Origin: Mycobacterium gastri
GTDB taxonomy: Bacteria; Actinomycetota; Actinomycetes; Mycobacteriales; Mycobacteriaceae
Assembly (NCBI RefSeq): GCF_002102175.1
Contig: NZ_LQOX01000133.1
Location: 1 to 44,846 of the forward strand
Length of the DNA: 44,846 bases
Reading direction: 5' to 3'
Below the pieces are notes generated by a model that worked only from the letters and a program-made list of their open reading frames with translations, made no database searches and had not been told where the DNA came from. Shown piece after piece: positions 15,912 through 24,736 of the stretch. A program made the translations under genes and the position numbers. The first letter of the stretch is position 1; each line of letters opens with the position of its first letter.

Positions 15912-18319
15912 CCCAAACGGCCGACACCGAAAACCGGGTGGCCCAGCCGGAGATGGTGACGCTGACCATCGACGGAAACGAAATAAGCGTCCCCAAAGGA
16001 ACTTTGGTGATCCGCGCGGCCGAGCTGATGGGCATCCAGATCCCGCGGTTCTGCGACCACCCGCTGCTCGACCCGGTCGGGGCGTGCCGCCAATGTCTGG
16101 TCGAGGTCGAGGGACAACGCAAGCCGCTGGCGTCGTGCACCACGGTCTGCACCGACGACATGGTGGTCCGCACCCAGCTCACCTCGGAGGCCGCCGACAA
16201 AGCCCAGCATGGCGTCATGGAGCTGCTGCTGATCAACCATCCGCTGGACTGCCCGATGTGCGACAAGGGCGGCGAATGCCCGCTGCAGAACCAGGCCATG
16301 TCCAACGGCCGGCCCGACTCCCGCTTCACCGACGTCAAGCGCACGTTCGCCAAGCCGATCAACATCTCCGCACAGGTATTGCTGGACCGGGAACGCTGCA
16401 TCCTGTGCGCCCGCTGCACCCGCTTCTCCGAACAGATCGCCGGCGATCCGTTCATCGACATGCAGGAGCGCGGCGCGTTGCAGCAGGTCGGCATCTACAC
16501 AGGCGAACCGTTCGACTCCTACTTCTCGGGCAACACGGTGCAGATCTGCCCGGTCGGCGCGCTGACCGGGACTGCCTACCGATTCCGGGCGCGTCCGTTC
16601 GACTTGGTCTCCAGCCCCAGCGTCTGTGAGCACTGCGCGTCGGGCTGTGCCCAACGCACCGACCACCGCCGCGGCAAGGTGCTGCGCCGCCTCGCCGGCG
16701 ACGATCCGGAAGTCAACGAGGAGTGGAACTGCGACAAGGGCCGGTGGGCTTTCACCTACGCGACCCAGCCGGACGTCCTCACCACTCCCCTGATCCGGAA
16801 TGCCGACGGCGAGCTGGTGCCCGCGTCGTGGTCACACGCCATGGTGGCCGCCGCCCAGGGACTCGAAGCAGCCCGCGGTCGCACCGGCGTGCTGGTCGGC
16901 GGCCGGGTCACCTGGGAGGACACCTACGCCTACGCCAAGTTCGCACGAATTGTGTTGGACACCAACGACGTCGACTTTCGGGCCCGGCCGCACTCGGCCG
17001 AGGAGGCCGACTTCCTGGCGGCCCGCGTCGCGGGCCGGCCGAAAGCCGTCAGCTACGCCGACCTGGAATCGGCGCCGGTGGTGCTGCTGGTCGGGTTCGA
17101 ACCCGAGGACGAGTCCCCGATCATTTTCTTGCGGTTGCGCAAGGCGGCCCGCAAGCACCGCGTACCGATCTACGCGGTCGCGCCTTTTGCCACCCGCGGG
17201 CTGCAAAAAATGTCCGGCCGGTTGCTCAAAACCGTTCCCGGCCAGGAGCCCGCGGCCCTGGATGGGCTGGCCACCGGTGAAGTGGGCGATCTGCTGGCCA
17301 CCCCGGGCGCGGTCATCATGGTTGGGGAACGCCTGGCCACGGTGGCCGGCGGATTGTCCGCAGCGGCACGGCTGGCCGACTCGACCGGGGCCCGGCTGGC
17401 GTGGGTGCCGCGCCGCGCCGGGGAACGCGGCGCGCTGGAAGCCGGCGCGCTGCCGGGACTGCTGCCCGGTGGCCGTCCGCTGGCCGACGAGGCCGCCCGA
17501 TCGCAGGTCCGAGACGCCTGGCAGGTGGCCCAATTGCCTTCGGCCGCAGGGCGCGACGCCGACGGGATGCTGGCCGCCGCGGCCGACGGCACGCTGGGCG
17601 CGCTGCTGGTCGGCGGTGTCGAACCCGGCGACTTCGCCGATCCGGACGCGGTGCTGGCCGCACTGGACTCCGCCGGGTTCGTGGTCAGTCTGGAATTGCG
17701 GCACAGCGCCGTCACCGAGCGCGCCGACGTGGTGTTCCCGGTGGCGCCGACGGCGCAGAAGGCCGGCGCCTTCGTCAACTGGGAGGGCCGCTACCGCGGG
17801 TTCAAGCCCGCGCTGCAGGGCACCATTGCGCAAGCCGGCCAGTCGGATCACCGGGTGCTCGACGCGCTGGCCGACGAGATGGGCGTCTATCTGGGCGTGT
17901 CCGACGTCGAGGCGGCCCGCGCCGAGCTTGCCGCGCTGGGCACCTGGACCGGCAGACACGCTGCCGGCCCGCACGTTGCCGCACCCGGGCCCGCCCAACC
18001 GGGCACTGGCGAGGCCGTGCTGACCGGTTGGCGGATGCTGCTGGACGCGGGGCGGCTGCAGGATGGTGAACCGCACCTGGCCGGTACCGCGCGCCCGCCG
18101 GTGGTGCGGCTGTCGGCCGACACCGCGGCCGAGATCGGCGCCGCCGACGGCGACGATGTCACCGTCAGCACGTCGCGCGGATCGATCACCGTGCCGCTGT
18201 GCGTCACCGATATGCCCGACCGGGTGGTGTGGCTTCCGCTGAACTCGCCCGGTTCGGCCGTGTACCGGCAGCTGGGCGCGAGGCTGGGCAGCGTCGTACG
18301 CATTGGAGTGAGCGAATGA
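15908..18319 (+). CDS. nuoG: NADH-quinone oxidoreductase subunit G
   Basis: The 803-residue electron-wire subunit has a ferredoxin-like [2Fe-2S] site (C49, C60, C63, C77), a His-ligated [4Fe-4S] site (H111, C115, C118, C124) and a further cluster (C164, C167, C170, C214). A fourth cluster of the N7 type follows (C240, C243, C247, C275), which many species lack. A molybdopterin-oxidoreductase-like domain without visible active-site features makes up the rest. The GTG at 15908 overlaps the nuoF stop; a longer frame from 14789 lies within nuoF. Length fits the M. tuberculosis protein (about 806). The stop overlaps the ATG of an 18-codon frame leading to nuoH. Confidence 0.98.
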   Translation: MTQTADTENRVAQPEMVTLTIDGNEISVPKGTLVIRAAELMGIQIPRFCDHPLLDPVGACRQCLVEVEGQRKPLASCTTVCTDDMVVRTQLTSEAADKAQHGVMELLLINHPLDCPMCDKGGECPLQNQAMSNGRPDSRFTDVKRTFAKPINISAQVLLDRERCILCARCTRFSEQIAGDPFIDMQERGALQQVGIYTGEPFDSYFSGNTVQICPVGALTGTAYRFRARPFDLVSSPSVCEHCASGCAQRTDHRRGKVLRRLAGDDPEVNEEWNCDKGRWAFTYATQPDVLTTPLIRNADGELVPASWSHAMVAAAQGLEAARGRTGVLVGGRVTWEDTYAYAKFARIVLDTNDVDFRARPHSAEEADFLAARVAGRPKAVSYADLESAPVVLLVGFEPEDESPIIFLRLRKAARKHRVPIYAVAPFATRGLQKMSGRLLKTVPGQEPAALDGLATGEVGDLLATPGAVIMVGERLATVAGGLSAAARLADSTGARLAWVPRRAGERGALEAGALPGLLPGGRPLADEAARSQVRDAWQVAQLPSAAGRDADGMLAAAADGTLGALLVGGVEPGDFADPDAVLAALDSAGFVVSLELRHSAVTERADVVFPVAPTAQKAGAFVNWEGRYRGFKPALQGTIAQAGQSDHRVLDALADEMGVYLGVSDVEAARAELAALGTWTGRHAAGPHVAAPGPAQPGTGEAVLTGWRMLLDAGRLQDGEPHLAGTARPPVVRLSADTAAEIGAADGDDVTVSTSRGSITVPLCVTDMPDRVVWLPLNSPGSAVYRQLGARLGSVVRIGVSE

Positions 18320-18372
18320 CCCGCGCCGGCGACGACGCAGAACGAAGTGATGTGGAGGAGCGGTGCCGATGA
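18316..18372 (+). CDS. Possible coupling mini-ORF between nuoG and nuoH
   Basis: An 18-codon frame (MTRAGDDAERSDVEERCR) starts with an ATG that overlaps the nuoG stop (ATGA at 18316-18319). It ends in a TGA that overlaps the nuoH ATG (ATGA at 18369-18372). It contains the nuoH ribosome site GGAGGAG. This could couple nuoG and nuoH translation in the same manner as the nuoC-nuoD mini-ORFs. Chance is possible for such a short frame. Confidence 0.3.
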   Translation: MTRAGDDAERSDVEERCR

Positions 18373-19628
18373 CCCCGTTCGGGAACGACGTCTGGTGGCT
18401 GGTCGTCGCCAAGGCGATCGCCATATTCGCCTTCCTCATGCTGACGGTCCTGGTGGCGATCCTGGCCGAGCGCAAGCTGCTGGGCCGGATGCAACTGCGC
18501 CCCGGCCCCAACCGGGTCGGGCCGCACGGCGCGCTGCAAAGTCTCGCCGACGGAATCAAGCTGGCGCTCAAGGAAAGCATCACTCCCGGCGGCATCGACA
18601 AGTTCGTGTACTTCGTGGCGCCGATCATCTCGGTGATTCCCGCGTTCACGGCATTTGCGTTCGTCCCGTTCGGTCCCGAGGTGTCGGTGTTCGGCCACCG
18701 GACGCCACTGCAACTGACCGATCTGCCGGTCGCGGTGCTGTTCATCCTGGCCCTGTCGGCGGTCGGGGTATACGGCATCGTGCTCGGCGGTTGGGCGTCC
18801 GGATCCACCTATCCGCTACTCGGCGGTGTGCGCTCGACCGCCCAGGTGATCTCCTACGAGGTCGCGATGGGATTGTCGTTCGCGACCGTGTTCCTCTACG
18901 CCGGCACCATGTCGACGTCACAGATCATCGCCGCACAAGACCGCGTCTGGTACGTCTTCTTGTTGCTGCCGTCGTTCGTGATCTACCTCATCTCCATGGT
19001 GGGCGAGACCAACCGGGCGCCGTTCGACCTGCCCGAGGCAGAGGGTGAACTGGTCGCCGGTTTCCATACCGAGTACTCGTCGCTGAAGTTCGCGATGTTC
19101 ATGCTCGCCGAATACGTCAACATGACAACCGTTTCGGCGCTGGCCGCGACGATGTTCCTGGGCGGCTGGCATGCTCCCTGGCCGCTGAACATGTGGGCCG
19201 GAGCCAACACCGGCTGGTGGCCGCTGCTGTGGTTCACCGCCAAGGTGTGGGGCTTTTTGTTCATCTACTTCTGGCTGCGGGCCACGTTGCCGCGGCTGCG
19301 CTACGACCAATTCATGGCGCTGGGCTGGAAACTGCTGATACCCGTCTCGCTGGGCTGGATCATGATCGCCGCCGTCATCCGCTCGCTGCGCAACCAGGGA
19401 TACCAGTATTGGACAGCGACGTTGGTGGTCAGCAGCCTGGTCGTAACCGCGGGCCTGGTGATGTCGCTGCGAAGCCCGGGCTCACGGGGTTCGAAGCGCC
19501 GCCGGCAGCGCGCCGCGAGCCTGGCCGAACACGCCGGCGCCGAACCGGTATTCCCGACACCGCCGCTACCGATGAAGCCACTGGCCCAGCCAGTTGGTGC
19601 TGCCAGCAAGGAGAAAGCGCGTGGTTAG
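18369..19628 (+). CDS. nuoH: NADH-quinone oxidoreductase subunit H
   Basis: The membrane subunit of 419 residues has about eight helices and links the quinone cavity to the proton channels. The loop E-T-N-R-A-P-F-D-L-P-E-A-E-G-E-L is the family signature, and A-E-R-K-L-L-G-R-M-Q-L-R-P-G-P-N lies near residues 35-50. I chose the ATG at 18369 over the GTG at 18363 because GGAGG (18356-18360 region) is about 8-10 bases upstream of the ATG and too close to the GTG, and because M. tuberculosis NuoH starts with M-T-x-F-G. A Pro/Arg-rich cytoplasmic tail of about 50 residues is present. It overlaps nuoI by 8 bases. Confidence 0.96.
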   Translation: MTPFGNDVWWLVVAKAIAIFAFLMLTVLVAILAERKLLGRMQLRPGPNRVGPHGALQSLADGIKLALKESITPGGIDKFVYFVAPIISVIPAFTAFAFVPFGPEVSVFGHRTPLQLTDLPVAVLFILALSAVGVYGIVLGGWASGSTYPLLGGVRSTAQVISYEVAMGLSFATVFLYAGTMSTSQIIAAQDRVWYVFLLLPSFVIYLISMVGETNRAPFDLPEAEGELVAGFHTEYSSLKFAMFMLAEYVNMTTVSALAATMFLGGWHAPWPLNMWAGANTGWWPLLWFTAKVWGFLFIYFWLRATLPRLRYDQFMALGWKLLIPVSLGWIMIAAVIRSLRNQGYQYWTATLVVSSLVVTAGLVMSLRSPGSRGSKRRRQRAASLAEHAGAEPVFPTPPLPMKPLAQPVGAASKEKARG

Positions 19629-20166
19629 ATTCCTGGACGCCGTAGCCGGATTCGGCGTCACGCTCGGGTCGATGTTCAAAAAGACGGTGACCGAGGAGTA
19701 TCCGGAGAAGCCCGGTCCGGTGGCGCCGCGCTACCACGGCCGTCATCAGTTGAACCGGTACCCCGACGGTTTGGAGAAATGCATCGGCTGCGAGTTGTGC
19801 GCCTGGGCCTGCCCGGCCGACGCGATCTATGTGGAGGGCGCCGACAACACCGAAGAGGAGCGGTATTCCCCCGGCGAGCGTTACGGCCGGGTCTACCAGA
19901 TCAACTACCTGCGGTGCATCGGTTGCGGCCTGTGCATCGAGGCGTGCCCCACCCGCGCGCTCACCATGACCAACGACTACGAGATGGCCGACGACAACCG
20001 CGCCGACCTGATCTACGAAAAGGACCGGCTGCTGGCCCCGCTGCTGCCCGAGATGACCGCGCCGCCGCACCCCAGGGCTCCCGGCGCCACCGATAAGGAC
20101 TACTACCTGGGCAACGTGACCCCGCACGGCTTGCGGGAGAGTCAGACCGCTGGAGACCTCCGGTGA
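19621..20166 (+). CDS. nuoI: NADH-quinone oxidoreductase subunit I
   Basis: The 181-residue 8Fe-ferredoxin subunit has two C-x2-C-x2-C-x3-C-P motifs: C54, C57, C60, C64 and C99, C102, C105, C109. These hold clusters N6a and N6b. I chose the GTG at 19621 because AAGGAG lies 7 bases upstream and the conserved sequence F-L-D-A-V-A-G-F-G follows directly; the longer frame from 19594 has no such site. The N-terminus appears shorter than I recall for M. tuberculosis NuoI. The start lies inside the end of nuoH, and the stop overlaps the nuoJ GTG. Confidence 0.96.
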   Translation: MVRFLDAVAGFGVTLGSMFKKTVTEEYPEKPGPVAPRYHGRHQLNRYPDGLEKCIGCELCAWACPADAIYVEGADNTEEERYSPGERYGRVYQINYLRCIGCGLCIEACPTRALTMTNDYEMADDNRADLIYEKDRLLAPLLPEMTAPPHPRAPGATDKDYYLGNVTPHGLRESQTAGDLR

Positions 20167-20951
20167 CCGCGTTACTGGCTTCAAACTTAGCGCAGGACAC
20201 CATAATTCGGACCTCCACCGGTGAAGCGGTGACGTTCTGGATCCTGGGCGCGCTGGCGCTGATCGGCGCGCTCGGGGTGGTGCTGGCTGTGAACGCGGTG
20301 TACTCGGCGATGTTTTTGGCGATGACGATGATCATCCTGGCGGTGTTCTACATGGTCCAGGATGCGCTGTTCCTGGGCGTCGTTCAGGTCGTGGTCTACA
20401 CCGGCGCGGTGATGATGCTGTTCTTGTTCGTGCTGATGCTCATCGGTGTGGACTCCGCGGAATCGCTGAAGGAGACGCTGCGCGGGCAGCGGGTCGCCGC
20501 GGTGGCCACCGGGATCGGGTTCGGCATCCTGCTGGTCGGCGGCATCGGCAACGTGGCGACCGGCGGCTTCGCCGGACTGACCGCCGCCAACGCCAACGGC
20601 AACGTCGAAGGCTTGGCGGCGCTGATCTTCTTTCGCTACCTCTGGGCTTTCGAATTGACCAGCGCGCTGTTGATCACCGCCGCGATCGGAGCGATGGTGC
20701 TGGCTCACCGAGAGCGCTTCGAGCGTCGCAAGACCCAGCGGGAGCTCTCGCAGGAGCGCTTCCGTCCCGGCGGACACCCCACCCCCCTGCCCAACCCGGG
20801 CGTCTACGCCCGCCGCAACGCGGTCGATACGGCAGCGCTACTGCCCGACGGCACGTACTCGGAGTTGTCGGTCTCCCCGACATTGCGCGGCCGGGGCGCG
20901 GACGCCACCGCGACCCCCTCCGCCGACACGGTCAAAGGTGGTACCTCGTGA
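20163..20951 (+). CDS. nuoJ: NADH-quinone oxidoreductase subunit J
   Basis: The 262-residue membrane subunit has five helices in roughly the first 185 residues, including the conserved block V-V-Y-T-G-A-V-M-M-L-F-L-F-V-L-M-L. A hydrophilic Arg/Pro-rich tail of about 75 residues is typical of actinobacterial NuoJ. GTG start overlapping the nuoI stop (GTGA); its own stop overlaps the nuoK GTG. Confidence 0.97.
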   Translation: MTALLASNLAQDTIIRTSTGEAVTFWILGALALIGALGVVLAVNAVYSAMFLAMTMIILAVFYMVQDALFLGVVQVVVYTGAVMMLFLFVLMLIGVDSAESLKETLRGQRVAAVATGIGFGILLVGGIGNVATGGFAGLTAANANGNVEGLAALIFFRYLWAFELTSALLITAAIGAMVLAHRERFERRKTQRELSQERFRPGGHPTPLPNPGVYARRNAVDTAALLPDGTYSELSVSPTLRGRGADATATPSADTVKGGTS

Positions 20952-21247
20952 ACCCGGCCAATTATCTCTACCTTTCGGCGCTGCTGTTCACCATCGGCGC
21001 CTCCGGTGTGCTGCTGCGGCGCAACGCAATTGTCATGTTCATGTGCGTCGAGCTGATGCTCAACGCGGTCAACCTGGCGTTTGTCACGTTCGCGCGGATG
21101 CACGGCCATCTCGACGGACAGATGATCGCATTCTTCACCATGGTGGTTGCCGCCTGTGAAGTCGTCGTCGGCCTGGCCATCATCATGACGATTTTCCGGG
21201 CCCGCAAATCGGCGTCGGTCGACGACGCGAACCTACTCAAAGGCTGA
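20948..21247 (+). CDS. nuoK: NADH-quinone oxidoreductase subunit K
   Basis: The 99-residue three-helix subunit is related to MrpC. The buried glutamate of helix 2 is in M-C-V-E-L-M-L-N-A-V-N-L near residues 34-45, and a second in A-A-C-E-V-V-V-G-L near 69-77; both are needed for proton translocation in the family. GTG start overlaps the nuoJ stop. nuoL follows after 10 bp. Confidence 0.98.
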   Translation: MNPANYLYLSALLFTIGASGVLLRRNAIVMFMCVELMLNAVNLAFVTFARMHGHLDGQMIAFFTMVVAACEVVVGLAIIMTIFRARKSASVDDANLLKG

Positions 21248-21257
21248 GAACGCCAAG

Positions 21258-23144
21258 ATGATTCATTACACCTGGCTGCTGGTGGCCCTGCCGCTGGCGG
21301 GTGCCGCGATCTTGCTGTTCGGCGGCAGACGAACCGACTCGTGGGGTCATTGGCTGGGCTGTGTCGCGGCCCTCGCGCCGTTCGGCGTGGGCGTCACGTT
21401 GCTTGCCGACATGCTCAGCCGGAGCGAGGGCGACCGCGTCATCCACCAGACGGTGTTCACCTGGCTCCCGGTGGGCGGGCTTCAGGTCGACTTCGGGCTG
21501 CAACTCGACCAGCTGTCGATGTGCTTCGTGCTGCTGATCACCGGGGTCGGGTCGCTGATCCACATCTATTCGGTCGCCTACATGGCCGACGACCCGGACC
21601 GCCGTCGTTTTTTCGGCTACCTCAACCTGTTTCTGGCCTCGATGCTGCTGCTGGTGGTCGCCGACAACTATGCGTTGCTCTATGTCGGCTGGGAAGGGGT
21701 GGGCCTGGCGTCCTATCTGCTGATCGGTTTCTGGTATCACAAACCGTCAGCGGCCACGGCGGCAAAGAAGGCGTTCGTGATGAACCGGGTCGGTGACGCC
21801 GGTCTGGCGCTGGGCATGTTCTTGATGTTCAGCACCTTCGGGACGCTGTCGTACGCCGGGGTGTTCGCCGGAGCGCCCGCCGCCAGTCGCGGCGCGCTGA
21901 CCGCAATGGGGTTGCTGCTGCTGCTGGGCGCCTGCGCCAAATCGGCACAGGTTCCGTTGCAGGCGTGGTTGGGCGACGCGATGGAGGGCCCCACCCCGGT
22001 GTCCGCTCTGATCCACGCCGCCACCATGGTGACCGCCGGCGTGTATCTGATCGTGCGGTCCAACCCGCTGTACAACCTGGCGCCGGACGCTCAATTGGCC
22101 GTGGTCATCGTCGGCGCCGTCACTTTGCTGTTCGGGGCGATCATCGGCTGCGCCAAGGACGACATCAAACGCGCGCTAGCGGCGTCGACGATCAGCCAAA
22201 TCGGCTACATGGTGCTGGCCGCCGGCCTGGGCCCGGCAGGCTACGCGTTCGCGATCATGCACCTGCTCACCCACGGCTTCTTCAAGGCCGGCCTGTTCCT
22301 CGGGTCTGGCGCGGTGATCCACGCGATGAACGAAGAACAGGACATGCGCCGCTACGGCGGACTGCGGGCCGCGCTGCCGGTCACGTTCGCCACGTTCGGG
22401 CTGGCATATTTAGCGATCATCGGCGTGCCCCCGTTCGCGGGCTTTTTCTCCAAGGACGCAATCATCGAAGCGGCGCTGGGGGCCGGCGACACCCGCGGCT
22501 ACATGTTGGGCGGGGCCGCATTGCTGGGTGCGGGAATCACCGCGTTCTATATGACCCGGGTGATGCTGATGACCTTCTTCGGCAAAAAGCGTTGGGCGCC
22601 AGGGTCGCATCCGCACGAGGCGCCGGGGCTGATGACGTGGCCGATGATCCTGCTGGCCGTCGGCTCGGTGTTCTCCGGGGGCCTGTTCGCGGTGGGCGGC
22701 ACCCTGCGCAACTGGCTCGAGCCCGTCGTCGGCGTACCCGAAGAAGCCGCCCACGCCATCCCGGCCTGGGTCAGCACCACGGTGACGCTCGCCGTTGTCG
22801 CCGCCGGAATCGCGGTGGCCTACCGGATGTATGCCACCGCACCAATCCCGCGGGTGGCCCCCACCCAGGTGTCGGTGCTGACGACGGCCGCGCGCGCCGA
22901 CCTCTACGGCGACGCCTTCAACGAGGAGGTGTTCATGCGTCCCAGCGCCCGACTGACCGACACGCTGGTCGAAGTCGACAATGCGGGGGTGGACGGATCG
23001 GTCAACGCGCTGGCCGCGCTGGTGAGCCGAACGTCGAACCGCTTGCGGCGCATGCAAACCGGCTTCGCCCGCAACTATGCGCTGTCGATGCTGGCCGGCG
23101 CGGTCGTGGTGGCCGCGGTGCTCCTGGCGGTGAACCTGTGGTGA
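21258..23144 (+). CDS. nuoL: NADH-quinone oxidoreductase subunit L
   Basis: The 628-residue antiporter-like subunit has about 15-16 helices and the long lateral C-terminal helix. The key glutamate is in Y-V-G-W-E-G-V-G-L-A-S-Y-L-L-I-G. The conserved lysines are in A-K-S-A-Q-V-P-L-Q-A-W-L and H-G-F-F-K-A-G-L-F-L. It forms the distal proton channel. The ATG at 21258 follows nuoK by 10 bp, with AACGCCAAG upstream as a weak ribosome site. The stop overlaps the nuoM GTG. Confidence 0.98.
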   Translation: MIHYTWLLVALPLAGAAILLFGGRRTDSWGHWLGCVAALAPFGVGVTLLADMLSRSEGDRVIHQTVFTWLPVGGLQVDFGLQLDQLSMCFVLLITGVGSLIHIYSVAYMADDPDRRRFFGYLNLFLASMLLLVVADNYALLYVGWEGVGLASYLLIGFWYHKPSAATAAKKAFVMNRVGDAGLALGMFLMFSTFGTLSYAGVFAGAPAASRGALTAMGLLLLLGACAKSAQVPLQAWLGDAMEGPTPVSALIHAATMVTAGVYLIVRSNPLYNLAPDAQLAVVIVGAVTLLFGAIIGCAKDDIKRALAASTISQIGYMVLAAGLGPAGYAFAIMHLLTHGFFKAGLFLGSGAVIHAMNEEQDMRRYGGLRAALPVTFATFGLAYLAIIGVPPFAGFFSKDAIIEAALGAGDTRGYMLGGAALLGAGITAFYMTRVMLMTFFGKKRWAPGSHPHEAPGLMTWPMILLAVGSVFSGGLFAVGGTLRNWLEPVVGVPEEAAHAIPAWVSTTVTLAVVAAGIAVAYRMYATAPIPRVAPTQVSVLTTAARADLYGDAFNEEVFMRPSARLTDTLVEVDNAGVDGSVNALAALVSRTSNRLRRMQTGFARNYALSMLAGAVVVAAVLLAVNLW

Positions 23145-24736
23145 GCAACTTCGCCTGGCTGAGCGCGCTGTGGCTGGTGCCGCTGGCCGGTTCGGTGCTG
23201 ATCATGCTGCTGCCCCCCGGACTGCGCCAACTGGCCAAGTGGACGGGGCTGGTCATCAGCGTCGCGACGCTGGCGGTCTCGGTTGTTGTCGCGACCGGCT
23301 TCAAGCCCGGCTCCCAAACTGGCACAGAGCCATACCAGTTCGTCGAAAAGCATTCCTGGATACCGGCTTTCGGCGCCGGCTACACGCTCGGGGTGGACGG
23401 CATCGCGGTGGTGCTGGTGCTGCTGACCACGGTGCTGCTCCCGCTGCTGTTGGTAGCCGGCTGGAACGATGGAGGGGAACGCACCCGCGGCGTGCACGCG
23501 TATGTCGCCTTGACGCTGGCCATCGAGTCGATGGTGCTGATCTCGCTGGTCGCACTCGACGTGCTGCTGTTCTACGTGTTCTTCGAAGCCATGCTGATCC
23601 CGATGTACTTCCTCATCGGCGGCTTCGGCCAGGGTCCCGGACGGTCCCGAGCCGCGGTGAAGTTCTTGCTGTACAACCTGTTCGGCGGGCTGATCATGCT
23701 GGCGGCGGTGATCGGTCTGTATGTGGTGACCGCGCAGCACGGCCCGGGAACCTTCGACTTCCGCGAGATCGTGTCCGGTGTTTCCTCCGGCCGCTACGGC
23801 GTGGACCCGGCGGTGTTCAAGGCGCTGTTCCTGGGTTTCATGTTCGCGTTCGCCGTCAAGGCCCCGCTGTGGCCCTTCCACCGCTGGCTGCCCGACGCCG
23901 CGGTCGAGTCCACACCCGCGACCGCGGTGCTGATGATGGCGGTGATGGACAAGGTCGGCACCTTCGGCATGCTGCGTTACTGCCTGCAGCTCTTTCCCGA
24001 CGCCTCAACGTATTTCCGTCCGCTGATCGTGACGCTGGCCATCATCGGTGTGGTCTACGGCGCGGTGGTGGCGATCGGTCAGACCGACATGATGCGGCTG
24101 ATCGCCTACACCTCGATCTCGCACTTCGGGTTCATCATCGCGGGCATCTTCGTGATGACCACCCAGGGACAGAGCGGGTCGACGCTGTACATGCTCAACC
24201 ACGGCCTGTCCACGGCGGCGGTGTTCCTGATCGCCGGCTTCCTGATAACACGGCGCGGCAGCCGGTCGATCGCCGACTACGGCGGTGTGCAGAAGGTGGC
24301 CCCGGTCCTGGCCGGCACGTTCATGGTTTCGGCCATGGCGACCTTGTCGCTGCCCGGCCTGGCCCCGTTCATCAGCGAATTCCTGGTGCTGCTGGGCACT
24401 TTCAACCGCTACTGGCTGGCCGCGGCGTTCGGTGTCACGGCCCTGGTGCTGTCGGCCATCTACATGCTGTGGCTCTACCAGCGGGTGATGACCGGGCCGG
24501 TGGCCAAGGGCAACGAACGGATCGGTGATCTGGTGCCCCGCGAAATGATCGTGGTGGCACCGCTGATCGCGTTGCTGCTCGTGCTGGGGGTCTACCCCAA
24601 ACCGATGCTCGACCTCATCAACCCCGCGGTCGAGAACACCATGACCACCATCGGCCAGCATGATCCCGCGCCTCATGTCACACATCCGGTTTCGGGCGCC
24701 GGCGCCCAGCGGACAGCCGAAGGACCGCACCAATGA
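23141..24736 (+). CDS. nuoM: NADH-quinone oxidoreductase subunit M
   Basis: The 531-residue antiporter-like subunit has about 14 helices. The key glutamate is in F-F-E-A-M-L-I-P-M-Y-F-L-I-G, and the lysine motif is in A-V-K-A-P-L-W-P-F-H-R-W-L-P-D-A. The GTG at 23141 overlaps the nuoL stop. A longer frame from 21965 lies inside nuoL. It is about 20 residues shorter than I recall for the M. tuberculosis protein. The stop overlaps the nuoN ATG (ATGA). Confidence 0.97.
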   Translation: MSNFAWLSALWLVPLAGSVLIMLLPPGLRQLAKWTGLVISVATLAVSVVVATGFKPGSQTGTEPYQFVEKHSWIPAFGAGYTLGVDGIAVVLVLLTTVLLPLLLVAGWNDGGERTRGVHAYVALTLAIESMVLISLVALDVLLFYVFFEAMLIPMYFLIGGFGQGPGRSRAAVKFLLYNLFGGLIMLAAVIGLYVVTAQHGPGTFDFREIVSGVSSGRYGVDPAVFKALFLGFMFAFAVKAPLWPFHRWLPDAAVESTPATAVLMMAVMDKVGTFGMLRYCLQLFPDASTYFRPLIVTLAIIGVVYGAVVAIGQTDMMRLIAYTSISHFGFIIAGIFVMTTQGQSGSTLYMLNHGLSTAAVFLIAGFLITRRGSRSIADYGGVQKVAPVLAGTFMVSAMATLSLPGLAPFISEFLVLLGTFNRYWLAAAFGVTALVLSAIYMLWLYQRVMTGPVAKGNERIGDLVPREMIVVAPLIALLLVLGVYPKPMLDLINPAVENTMTTIGQHDPAPHVTHPVSGAGAQRTAEGPHQ

